DNA from: Planctomycetales bacterium
GTDB lineage: Bacteria > Planctomycetota > Planctomycetia > Pirellulales > Thermoguttaceae
NCBI GenBank assembly: GCA_007122045.1
Contig: SKJM01000715.1
Location: 1-11,015, forward strand
Length of the DNA: 11,015 nucleotides
Direction of reading: 5' to 3'
In this document: positions 1 to 6,493 of the stretch, in pieces
How the letters are laid out: every line of letters starts with the position of its first letter
Numbering within the stretch: position 1 is the first letter of the stretch
Position numbers and translations under genes: made by a program
Notes under the pieces: generated by a model
The model's database searches: none
What the model was told of the DNA's origin: nothing
Seen by the model: the letters and a program-made list of their open reading frames with translations, nothing else

Positions 1-1788
1 CGGCAGGGCCGTGGCCGCCGCACCCAGCGCGATGCTCCCCAGCGTGCCGGCCCCCAGCCACCAGAGCAGCCAGGTGTCGAGCGGCACGCTGCCGCGCAGC
101 GCCTCCATGGCGCGGCTGCCGTGGGTGGCGAGGTAGAAGTGCATGGGCACGGCGGTCAGGAGGACCACGACCACAATATACATGGTGCTGAGGACCAGGG
201 TCAACGTGCCGCCGAACCCGGCCGCGATGCGCGAAGGCGACTGCTCGCGGAGGTTCGGCAGGCGGGCGCCCAGCCCCACGGCGATGCCGGCCAGGCCGAC
301 GCAAAGGATCAGGCACGTAAGCTGATGACTGAGGATCACCATGGGCGTGACGCGCAGCATGGTATCGCTCAGCAGCACCAGCGCGCAGCACGGAATGGTG
401 GCCGCGCCCACGGCGAAGAAGAACTTGCTCCACAGCACGGTGTCGCGGCTGATGGGCATGAGGCCGAGCACCCAGAAGCGGCGGGCTTCGAGGCTGAGCA
501 TGGGGTAGATGAACCGGGTGGTGAACGTCGACATGAGCAGGCCCACCACGGCCAGGTTCAGAAAGCTGATCATGTTGACCCAGCCGACGTAGTACATGTC
601 GTAACTGAGCCGCCGGATGTTGACGAAGTAGAGCACCAGCAGGCCGAAGAAGATCAGGAACTGCGACCATTGCACCGGATCGCGGCGAACGATGCGGAGG
701 TCCTTCAGCGCGAGCAGCCGCATCGGCCGCGGCATGGGAGTCAGCAGGGCGAGCAGCAGGGCGTCGAGCCGGGGCATGCCCGGCTTGCGCGGCCGCCGGC
801 GCCGGCCCTGGCCGTACAGGGCGCTGTAGGCCGGCCGGTACAGGTAACCGGCGGCGGTCAGGGCAACCTGCCGGCCCATCAGGGCGTTCGAGATCATCAG
901 GGCCAGGAACAGGACGCTCTGCGACCAATCGCCGTCGGTGGCCTCCAGCAGCCCCGAACTGAGCCACCAGCTCGGCAGCAGGCGTCCCTCGGTGAAGCTC
1001 AGCCGGCGGAGCATCTCCTGGAACCAGACGGGCGTGAGCAGGTCGCCTTCCGGCCCGGCAACGACGCGCCACACGGCCCAGATGGCCAGGCCCAGCACCG
1101 CCACGGCACCCAGCAGGAGCACCTTCAGCCGCGCGGAGGGAATCCAGTACACGATGGCGAGGCACAGCAGCGCGCCGGCCGCCGCCGGCACGTAGAGGAA
1201 CGCCACGACAAACGGCAACAGCAGCACGTAATAGTACCACGGCGCCTCGGCCACGATGCCGTAGGCCAGGAGCATGGGGCTACCCAGCAGGACGAACCCC
1301 CAGGAACTCAGCAGCACGGCTTCCTGGAACTTGTGCAGGAAGACGCGTTGCGTGCGCACGGGCTGGGACAGCAGGAAGGCCGTTTCGCGCGATTGGAACA
1401 GCGAGCCGTACAGAATAATGCCCGACGAAAACACCAGCATCACCATCAGCGCGCCGAAGAACGTTCCGAACACGGCTCGGATGATCTGGTCGTGCGTGGG
1501 CGCGTGGCCGATCCCGGTGCGGATGAACTGGAACCCGTCCAGGGCCAGCCAGAACAGGGCGCCCCACAGCATGGCGCTGAGGACGACGACCAGGGCGAGC
1601 CGGAAGCGGCCGTGGATGAGCATTTGCCGGAGGGCGGTGGAGGCCATGCGCGCCCGGAGCCGCCAGAGGGCGCGGGCTTCCCGCTCGGGGGGCAGGAAGT
1701 CGTTGGGCGCGGGGGCCCAGAGGCCGCCGAGGGCGAACCCGCCGATTCGGCCGGCAGGGAGGGTACGGGAGTCGGTCTCGGCGTTCAT
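1..1788 (-). CDS. ABC exporter permease subunit (3' end beyond window)
   Basis: Integral membrane subunit of an ABC-2/exporter-type transporter, paired with the ATPase encoded just upstream. 596 codons are visible and the frame is still open at base 1, so the C-terminus is missing. A soluble N-terminal stretch of about 60 residues precedes many hydrophobic segments, roughly residues 63-84, 105-128, 157-176, 185-212, 222-240, 377-391, 403-420, 455-473, 483-505 and 525-550. A basic loop (GRRRRPRK, about 328-335) separates two membrane halves. A conserved-looking LPNLREQSPSRIAAGFGGTL stretch (510-529) resembles the large 'putative ABC exporter' permeases of planctomycetes; that family link is from memory. 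The start ATG (1788-1786) overlaps the ATPase stop by ATGA, and GAGGAGG (complement of 1799-1805) lies 10 nt upstream. Substrate unknown. Confidence is high for permease, low for cargo. Confidence 0.85.
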   Translation of the reverse strand, partial: MNAETDSRTLPAGRIGGFALGGLWAPAPNDFLPPEREARALWRLRARMASTALRQMLIHGRFRLALVVVLSAMLWGALFWLALDGFQFIRTGIGHAPTHDQIIRAVFGTFFGALMVMLVFSSGIILYGSLFQSRETAFLLSQPVRTQRVFLHKFQEAVLLSSWGFVLLGSPMLLAYGIVAEAPWYYYVLLLPFVVAFLYVPAAAGALLCLAIVYWIPSARLKVLLLGAVAVLGLAIWAVWRVVAGPEGDLLTPVWFQEMLRRLSFTEGRLLPSWWLSSGLLEATDGDWSQSVLFLALMISNALMGRQVALTAAGYLYRPAYSALYGQGRRRRPRKPGMPRLDALLLALLTPMPRPMRLLALKDLRIVRRDPVQWSQFLIFFGLLVLYFVNIRRLSYDMYYVGWVNMISFLNLAVVGLLMSTFTTRFIYPMLSLEARRFWVLGLMPISRDTVLWSKFFFAVGAATIPCCALVLLSDTMLRVTPMVILSHQLTCLILCVGLAGIAVGLGARLPNLREQSPSRIAAGFGGTLTLVLSTMYIVVVVLLTAVPMHFYLATHGSRAMEALRGSVPLDTWLLWWLGAGTLGSIALGAAATALP

Positions 1789-2522
1789 TCCGGCCCCGCC
1801 TCCTCTTCGGTCAGTTCCAGGAACAGGGCCTCCAGCGAGGCGTCGTGCGAGCGGCGCGCCCGGCGCAGCTCGTCGACCGTGCCCAGAAAGTGCAGCCGGC
1901 CGCGGTGGAAAATGCCGATTCGGTCGGAGATTTCCTCGGCCACGCTGAGCGTATGGGTCGACATGAACACGGTGCGCCCGGCCGCGGCGGCCTCGCGCAG
2001 CAGGTCTTTGACAATGCGGACGCTCCACGGGTCGAGCCCGACCATCGGTTCGTCGATCACCAGTACGGGAGGGTCGTGCAGTGCGGCGGAAGCAAACACG
2101 ACGCGCTGCTTCATCCCGTGCGAATAGGTTTCCGTGAGGTCGTCGAGGAACGGCGCGAGGCGGAACCTGGCGGTCTCGCGCTCGATGCGGCGCCGCGCGG
2201 CTGCGCGGTCCAGCCCCCGCATCTCGGCCGTAAAGGTGAGGAACTCGCGTCCGGTGAGCTTGTCGTACAGGAAGGGCTCGTCGGGCACGTAGCCGATGGC
2301 GCGGGCGGCCTGGCGGGGGTCGCCCACCACGTCGTGCCCGCAAACCTGCAACTCGCCGTGGTCGGGCCGCAACAGCCCGACCAGCATCTTCAACGTCGTC
2401 GTCTTGCCGGCGCCGTTGGGTCCCAGCAAGGCGAACAACTCGCCCCCGCGCACCTGGAGCGTCAGGCCGTCCACGGCGACCTTGCCGTCATAACTGCGGG
2501 CGACGTCGGCAAAGTGAATCAT
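1785..2522 (-). CDS. ABC transporter ATP-binding protein
   Basis: Cytoplasmic nucleotide-binding subunit, 245 aa, a single ABC domain of normal length. Visible motifs: Walker A GPNGAGKTT at 34-42; IGYVPDEP at 76-83 in the Q-loop region, where the usual Gln is replaced as in many ABC-2/YtrB-like ATPases; signature SHGMKQR at 134-140 in place of canonical LSGGQ; Walker B VLVIDEP at 153-159; D-loop GLD at 162-164; H-switch His190 in STHTL. A short charged C-terminal tail (about 217-245) resembles other drug/export-type subunits. The true start is the ATG at 2522, because upstream in-frame residues are low-complexity GC sequence from an overlapping gene. The gene overlaps its neighbours on both sides by 4 bp (ATGA), so translation of the three genes is probably coupled. 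It would energise the permease encoded downstream. Confidence 0.93.
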   Translation of the reverse strand: MIHFADVARSYDGKVAVDGLTLQVRGGELFALLGPNGAGKTTTLKMLVGLLRPDHGELQVCGHDVVGDPRQAARAIGYVPDEPFLYDKLTGREFLTFTAEMRGLDRAAARRRIERETARFRLAPFLDDLTETYSHGMKQRVVFASAALHDPPVLVIDEPMVGLDPWSVRIVKDLLREAAAAGRTVFMSTHTLSVAEEISDRIGIFHRGRLHFLGTVDELRRARRSHDASLEALFLELTEEEAGPE

Positions 2523-3532
2523 GGTTCGGAGGCCGGGGGGCGCGGCGCGGCCGAGGACGAGTTCAGGTTCAGGGGGAGGGCCGGCCAATCGAGCGGCCAA
2601 TGCTCCACGCGGCTCGGCGGCTGCCGCGGCTGCGGGGAGCGCTTCGCGCCGGCCGCCTCCTGGAGCGCCGGCACCTCGTGTTCCGGGAGGCGCGAGAAGG
2701 TAAGGCGGGAACCGAACAGCGACACCTCCTGCTTCAGCACGGTGCCGTCGCGGCGAACCCAAAGCCGGCCGCGCGTTTCCCGCCGGCCGGCCGGCGACGC
2801 CGCCGGATCGCTCCGATACACGACCAGCCACACGCGTTCCATACCGCCTTCCCAGGCCAGCAAGTCGTCCCCCTCGACCTCCGCGTACAACATCTCGAGG
2901 GGCCGGTTGGGCGGCCGGAGCGGACTGTAGACGGGCACGGTCCACGACTGGCCCTGGCGCAGGCCGGGCAATCGGGCCTGCGGCTGCAGGGCGTCGCCCA
3001 CGAGGGCCTCCGATGGCAACGGGGCCTCGCTGCGGTACAAGAACTCGCCGGATCGCACGGATAGCAGGACCTGACTGCCCACCACTTCCCCGGTCAACGA
3101 GATCAGGTCCTTCGCGGGGCCGATGTCCACGGTCGACTCGAATCGCGTGAGCCGTCCCAGGGGGTCGAGCAGCAGCGCGCTGCGGGCGTCCATCGTCTGC
3201 CGAAGCAACGGCTCGTCCATCCAACGCAACAGCGACCGGAGCCAGACGGGCGTCATTTCGTCCAACGGCAACTCGTCAAAGTGCACGTGGCTGCCGATTT
3301 CCATGATCCCGTCGGGCTGGAAATCGATGGTGGTCAAGGCCCACCCGACGGGCCGGTCGTTCATGTCCAGGCGCCAGCCGACCGGCGGCTGTGGGTGCCG
3401 GGGGTCGAGGATCGTCTGGTAGCTGGGGGGCTCGCCGACCAACAGGGGTGGCAGCACCTTGGTCTGCACCAGCCAGCCCATGGTGGTCAGCCAAAGGAGG
3501 ACCACAACTAAATTGAACCAGCGGCTGTACAT
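2519..3532 (-). CDS. membrane-anchored protein of unknown function, first gene of ABC operon
   Basis: 337 aa, family not recognised. One N-terminal hydrophobic helix (about residues 6-24, after MYSRW) looks like an uncleaved signal anchor, placing the rest outside the cytoplasm. The body has alternating hydrophobic/charged segments suggesting a beta-rich domain; around 180-260 come PVYSPLRPPNRPLEMLYAEV and WLVVYRSDP, then WVRRDGTVLKQEVSLFGSRL. The last ~45 residues are rich in Pro, Ser and Ala and probably disordered. The stop overlaps the ATPase start by ATGA, so this is the promoter-proximal gene and may be an extracytoplasmic partner of the transporter (inference). No Shine-Dalgarno is visible before the ATG at 3532; the 15 nt upstream are pyrimidine-rich. 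Reality as a gene is supported by coupling and by sensible residue composition. Confidence 0.75.
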   Translation of the reverse strand: MYSRWFNLVVVLLWLTTMGWLVQTKVLPPLLVGEPPSYQTILDPRHPQPPVGWRLDMNDRPVGWALTTIDFQPDGIMEIGSHVHFDELPLDEMTPVWLRSLLRWMDEPLLRQTMDARSALLLDPLGRLTRFESTVDIGPAKDLISLTGEVVGSQVLLSVRSGEFLYRSEAPLPSEALVGDALQPQARLPGLRQGQSWTVPVYSPLRPPNRPLEMLYAEVEGDDLLAWEGGMERVWLVVYRSDPAASPAGRRETRGRLWVRRDGTVLKQEVSLFGSRLTFSRLPEHEVPALQEAAGAKRSPQPRQPPSRVEHWPLDWPALPLNLNSSSAAPRPPASEP

Positions 3533-3851
3533 AACTTGCAGGGGGAAATGGTCTTAGGTGACGTCCGGCTGCCCGCGGGCAAGGAGCGGCCAACCGGAAT
3601 CGGCGTCGGAAAGCCCCCAGTACCATACCAATGATCGGCGCATGAGGGTAGTTCGCGCCGCGGCACTGATTCTATTGTACTGCATCCGGGAAGCTTCCGT
3701 GTTTGACCATTTTGCGCAATCTATTTCTTTGAGCATTGCCGGCCGAAAAAGAGGTGTTGCGTTGAAGTGCCATTCTTCGGATGATAGCGGGCCTTATGGA
3801 AGGGACCTGGGGTTTCGGCAGAACCGACCCCATTGAGCAAGGAGGTACGAC
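3533..3851. other. divergent intergenic region between ABC operon and cyclophilin gene
   Basis: 319 bp without a convincing gene. It must hold promoters for both flanking genes, but none is clean. On the minus strand TACAAT (complement of 3674-3679) is a good -10 hexamer without a matching -35. On the plus strand TTGACC (3703-3708) is a good -35 without a matching -10 at 16-18 bp. A perfect 12-bp palindrome TGCCCGCGGGCA sits at 3570-3581, a possible operator or simply GC-rich chance. Short open frames here lack ribosome-binding sites. Confidence 0.4.
3839..3846 (+). promoter_or_regulatory. Shine-Dalgarno of the cyclophilin-like gene
   Basis: AAGGAGGT, a near-complete anti-16S complement, ends 5 nt before the ATG at 3852 and fixes that start. 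It contrasts with the ABC operon and str operon genes of this window, most of which have none. Confidence 0.85.
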
Positions 3852-4529
3852 ATGCGAGCGATTCGGCACAGGACAGTAAACGTTGCGTGCGTTCTGGCAC
3901 TGGCAGGGCTTGGGGGCTGCGGCGGCGGCGACTCGGAGGGCAAGGCACCCGCCGCGGCGATCAACAGCCAAGCCGCGCAGGACGATGGCGCCGCGGCGGC
4001 CGACCGGCCCGCCCCCGACGCGAGGCGCCCGGTGGTCGAAATGGTAACCTCGTTGGGGACGATTACCCTCCAACTCGACGCGGAAAAGGCGCCCCTTACG
4101 GTGGACAACTTCCTGCACTACATCGAGCAGGGGCACTACGACGGCACTATCTTCGACCAGGTGTATGCGAACCAGGGGATTCTGGGCGGGCTTTTCACGC
4201 CGAAGTTCGAGCCGAGGTCGACCCGTACGCCCGTACGCAATGAGGCCGACAACGGCCTGACGAACAGCCGGGGCACCATCGCGATGGTTCGCGACGCCGA
4301 CGCGATCGACAGCGCAACGGCCCATTTCTTCATCAACGTGCGGGACAACCCGTTCCTCGACCACCAAGACCGCAGCGTCGAGGGCTTCGGCTATTGCGTG
4401 TTCGGCGAGGTTATGGAAGGGCTCGACGTGGTGGATCGGATTGCCGGGTTGGAAGTCACCGAGACCGAACATTTCGACCAGACGCCCGTGAAAACGGTGC
4501 TGATCGAGTCGGTTCGCCGGATTCGTTGA
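3852..4529 (+). CDS. cyclophilin-type peptidyl-prolyl isomerase-like lipoprotein, active site altered
   Basis: 225 aa. The N-terminal signal (basic RAIRHR, hydrophobic VACVLALAGL) ends in a lipobox LGGC with Cys23, so it is probably a lipoprotein facing the periplasm. An Ala/Asp-rich linker (24-60) precedes a cyclophilin domain (about 62-225). Family landmarks are GTITLQLDAEKAP (69-81), NFLHYIEQGHYDGTIF (86-101), NSRGTIAMVRDADAIDSATA (138-157), FFINVRDNPFLDH (159-171) and GYCVFGEVMEGLDVVDRI (180-197), much like E. coli PpiA. The catalytic segment differs: canonical FHRVIPGFMIQGG reads FDQVYANQGILGG (101-113). The equivalents of human CypA Arg55, Phe60, Met61 and Gln63 are therefore Gln103, Gln108, Gly109 and Leu111, and Gln111 is His158. 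Isomerase activity is doubtful; a chaperone or peptide-binding role is possible. It appears monocistronic. Confidence 0.92.
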   Translation: MRAIRHRTVNVACVLALAGLGGCGGGDSEGKAPAAAINSQAAQDDGAAAADRPAPDARRPVVEMVTSLGTITLQLDAEKAPLTVDNFLHYIEQGHYDGTIFDQVYANQGILGGLFTPKFEPRSTRTPVRNEADNGLTNSRGTIAMVRDADAIDSATAHFFINVRDNPFLDHQDRSVEGFGYCVFGEVMEGLDVVDRIAGLEVTETEHFDQTPVKTVLIESVRRIR

Positions 4530-4534
4530 ATAAC

Positions 4535-4674
4535 GCCGCGTCCGGCGGTCGTGCCCCGCCAAACGATGGGCTGCCGCTCCCCCTTAAGCGACCGATGGCG
4601 GGCCCATAAAGCCGCGACCGGTGGTCGCGCCATGAAACGCGATGTGCGGTCTATCGGCGCGACCACCGGTCGCG
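4535..4674. repeat. cluster of REP-like palindromic units
   Basis: CGCGACCGGTGGTCGCGCC at 4613-4631 is repeated as an exact reverse complement at 4656-4674 with a 24-nt spacer, a perfect 19-bp inverted repeat. Each arm is itself a small hairpin (CGCGACC / GGTCGCG with a GGT loop). A degenerate direct copy, GCCGCGTCCGGCGGTCGTGCC (4535-4555), differs from 4611-4631 at 3 of 21 positions and shares similar flanks (ATAA before; AAACG then GATG shortly after). A further fragment GCGACCGATGGCGGGCC lies at 4588-4604. The cluster starts 6 nt after the cyclophilin stop. It is probably a dispersed REP/REPIN-type repeat that could also protect the mRNA 3' end; no T-run follows, so it is a poor intrinsic terminator. 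Confidence 0.75.
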
Positions 4675-4739
4675 AATTTGCTGTAGATTGCCCGGATACC
4701 CCATATTAACTCATTTTCGTGGGGTCGATTGAGGTGCTC

Positions 4740-4767
4740 TTGACCCGCGTCCGACGATTGGTAAACT
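4740..4767 (+). promoter_or_regulatory. predicted sigma70-like promoter of the zinc-ribbon gene
   Basis: TTGACC (4740-4745), a 16-bp spacer, then TAAACT (4762-4767). The -35 matches 5 of 6 and the -10 matches 4 of 6 consensus bases. It lies about 50 bp before the ATG at 4816 and downstream of the palindromic repeats, so the small gene is probably transcribed independently of the cyclophilin gene. Confidence 0.55.
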
Positions 4768-4815
4768 AGAACTTCGTATCTCATATGGAATGCCCGCAAA
4801 ACAGGAGGTACTGCC

Positions 4816-5061
4816 ATGTCGAACTCCACCTATTTTGTCCAGGAGTGTCCGACGTGCGGGCGACGGCTACAGATTCGCGTAGAGTACCTGGGCAAGCAGG
4901 TCGTCTGCCAGCATTGTCAGGGGCAGTTCGTCGCCAGTGACCCCAGCAACTTGCGCGTGGATGAAGCCCAGGGAACGAACGCGCTTTTGCGTCGAGCCGA
5001 CGAGTTGCTCGACAGCGTCGATCGCTGGAACTGCCAAGTACGCTCCGTCTACCCGCGCTAA
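4816..5061 (+). CDS. small zinc-ribbon protein, function unknown
   Basis: 81 aa. Four cysteines in a CxxC-x16-CxxC arrangement (Cys11, Cys14, Cys31, Cys34) form a likely zinc ribbon at the N-terminus, with FVQECPTCGRRLQIR (7-21) and VVCQHCQGQFVA (29-40) as the recognisable core. The C-terminal half (45-81) is predicted helical and charged (ALLRRADELLDSVDRW), possibly a partner-binding helix. Similar short proteins are, to my recollection, common in planctomycetes, but I know no assigned function. AGGAGG at 4803-4808, 7 nt before the ATG, fixes the start. The TAA stop interlocks with the aroA stop (4-bp tail-to-tail overlap), which argues that both reading frames are real. It could bind nucleic acid or protein; nothing in the sequence decides. 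Confidence 0.85.
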   Translation: MSNSTYFVQECPTCGRRLQIRVEYLGKQVVCQHCQGQFVASDPSNLRVDEAQGTNALLRRADELLDSVDRWNCQVRSVYPR

Positions 5062-6344
5062 CTCCGGCCCGCCACCCGGCGCAGGTCGTCGAAGAAATCC
5101 GGATAGGTCTTCTCGGTGCATTCCGGGTTGCGGATCTGCACGCCCGGAACGCGGAGGCCCGCCAGCGCCAGGCTCATAGCCATGCGGTGGTCGTCGTAGG
5201 TGTCGATGGCGGCGCCGCGCAACGGCCGGGGATGGATGGTCAGTCCATCGGGCCGCTCATCGACCTCGGCCCCCAGTTTGCGCAGCTCGGCGGCCAGGGC
5301 GGCAAGCCGGTCGGTCTCCTTGTGGCGGATATGGCCGACGTGCGTCATGGTGGTCGGCCCCTCGGCGAACAGGGCCACGGCGGCGAGCGTCTGCACGGTA
5401 TCGCTGATGGCGTTCATGTCGACCTCGACGCCGCGCAGCCGCCCGCTGCGCACGGTGATCGCCTGTTCCTCGTAATCGACGTTGCAGCCCATCTGCGCGA
5501 GGCAGTCGCAGAAGGCCACGTCGCCCTGCAGCGAGTGTTGCGAGAGCCCTTCCACAGTCACGCGTCCCCCGGTTATGGCCGCGGCGGCAAAGAAGTAGCT
5601 GGCCGCCGAGGCGTCGGGTTCGATGGCGTAGCGCCGGGCGACGTAACGCTGGGCGCCGTCGAGCAGGAAGCGTTCAAAGCCTTCCCGGACCACCTCGACG
5701 CCGAACGCCTTCATCACTTCGAGGGTCATCTTCACGTAGGGTTTCGAAACCAGTTCGCCCTCGACCGCCAGTTCCACCGGTCCTTGGGCACCGGGGGCGG
5801 CCATCAGCAGGCCGCTGAGGAACTGGCTGGATATGCTGCCCGCCACCACGGCGCGTCCGCCGGGCAATCCGCGCGCGTGGACGCGTACCGGGGGACAGCC
5901 GGTTCCCAACTCGTCCAGCACGTCGGCTCCCAGCGCCCCCAGGGCATCGAGTAGGTCGGACACCGGCCGCTGCCGCATCCGCGCCGTGCCGTCCAACCGG
6001 AAGGCGCCGTGGCCGAGGGTCACCAGGGCGGTCAGAAAGCGGAGCGTGGTGCCGCTGTTGGCCACGTAGATGTCGGCATTGCCCACCGGCAGCTTGCCGC
6101 CGCAGCCCATCAGGGTCACCTCTCGGCCCGCCGGGTCGTGCTTGGGCCGCAGACCGAGTTTCCGCAGCGCGTCGATCATCACCCGGGTGTCTTCGCTGTC
6201 GAGCACCCCTTCCAGGATCGACTTTCCCTCGGCCAGGGCCGCGCACACCAGCGCCCGATTCGTAATGCTCTTCGAACCCGGCGGACGAAGGCGCGCGTCG
6301 ACCGGACCGCAAGGTTGAATCTCGATTGCCGCGGGCTCCGACAT
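5058..6344 (-). CDS. aroA: 3-phosphoshikimate 1-carboxyvinyltransferase (EPSP synthase)
   Basis: Cytoplasmic enzyme of the shikimate pathway that transfers enolpyruvyl from PEP to shikimate-3-phosphate. 428 aa, the usual family length. Signatures in order: PGSKSITNRAL (22-32; Lys24, Ser25, Arg30 bind substrate), NSGTTLRF (96-103, PEP-site loop), RMRQRPVSDL (122-131), SISSQFLSGLL (170-180), DASAASYFFAAA (244-255), the catalytic-type Asp315 in NAISDTVQT, HKETDRL (341-347; Lys342, Glu343, Arg346), DDHRMAMSLAL (384-394) and Lys412 in TEKTYPDFF. All expected catalytic residues appear present. At the position of E. coli Pro101 (in NAGTAMRP) there is Phe103, within an NSGTTxR loop as in several non-enterobacterial enzymes, so glyphosate response cannot be read directly. 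The start at 6344 has GGAGAG 8 nt upstream and a promoter about 30 nt further. It stands alone, not in an aro operon. Confidence 0.97.
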   Translation of the reverse strand: MSEPAAIEIQPCGPVDARLRPPGSKSITNRALVCAALAEGKSILEGVLDSEDTRVMIDALRKLGLRPKHDPAGREVTLMGCGGKLPVGNADIYVANSGTTLRFLTALVTLGHGAFRLDGTARMRQRPVSDLLDALGALGADVLDELGTGCPPVRVHARGLPGGRAVVAGSISSQFLSGLLMAAPGAQGPVELAVEGELVSKPYVKMTLEVMKAFGVEVVREGFERFLLDGAQRYVARRYAIEPDASAASYFFAAAAITGGRVTVEGLSQHSLQGDVAFCDCLAQMGCNVDYEEQAITVRSGRLRGVEVDMNAISDTVQTLAAVALFAEGPTTMTHVGHIRHKETDRLAALAAELRKLGAEVDERPDGLTIHPRPLRGAAIDTYDDHRMAMSLALAGLRVPGVQIRNPECTEKTYPDFFDDLRRVAGRS

Positions 6345-6352
6345 GAATGTTT

Positions 6353-6358
6353 CTCTCC
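6353..6358 (-). promoter_or_regulatory. Shine-Dalgarno of aroA
   Basis: The complement reads GGAGAG, 8 nt before the aroA ATG (6344). It supports this start over any in-frame alternative. Confidence 0.75.
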
Positions 6359-6380
6359 GGAGAAGAAGACCCCAGCCGGT

Positions 6381-6409
6381 ACCATAACAACGGCGCGCAG
6401 CGCAGTCAA
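6381..6409 (-). promoter_or_regulatory. predicted sigma70-like promoter of aroA
   Basis: On the minus strand: TTGACT (complement of 6404-6409), a 17-bp spacer, then TATGGT (complement of 6381-6386). The -35 matches 5 of 6 and the -10 matches 4 of 6, with optimal spacing. Expected transcription start is near 6374, giving a leader of about 30 nt that contains the Shine-Dalgarno. It lies outside the palindromic element at 6494-6718. Confidence 0.65.
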
Positions 6410-6493
6410 GGTCCCGGGTCGGAGTCGGCCGCCGGTTGCATCCGTGGGGCGTGGTGCCGGAACGAACGTGCGGTAGACCCCGCCAGTACCTCC

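Noticed and set aside
121..2127. A 668-codon open frame on the plus strand opposite the ABC genes
   Set aside because: Composition is a monotonous His/Gln/Glu/Gly/Arg mix typical of antisense to a high-GC gene. The minus strand carries unmistakable permease and ATPase sequence over the same bases.
2523..3224. In-frame upstream extension of the ABC ATPase
   Set aside because: The extra residues are low-complexity Ala/Gly/Pro/Arg with no ABC features and overlap the 337-aa gene. The ATG at 2522 gives a standard-length ATPase and an ATGA junction.
3642..3836. Short plus-strand frame beginning MRVVRAAALILLY, resembling a signal peptide
   Set aside because: No Shine-Dalgarno, no recognisable domain after the hydrophobic run, and it lies in the divergent promoter region.
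4535..4674. CRISPR array
   Set aside because: Only two or three units, in mixed orientation with unequal spacers and internal palindromes; no cas genes nearby.
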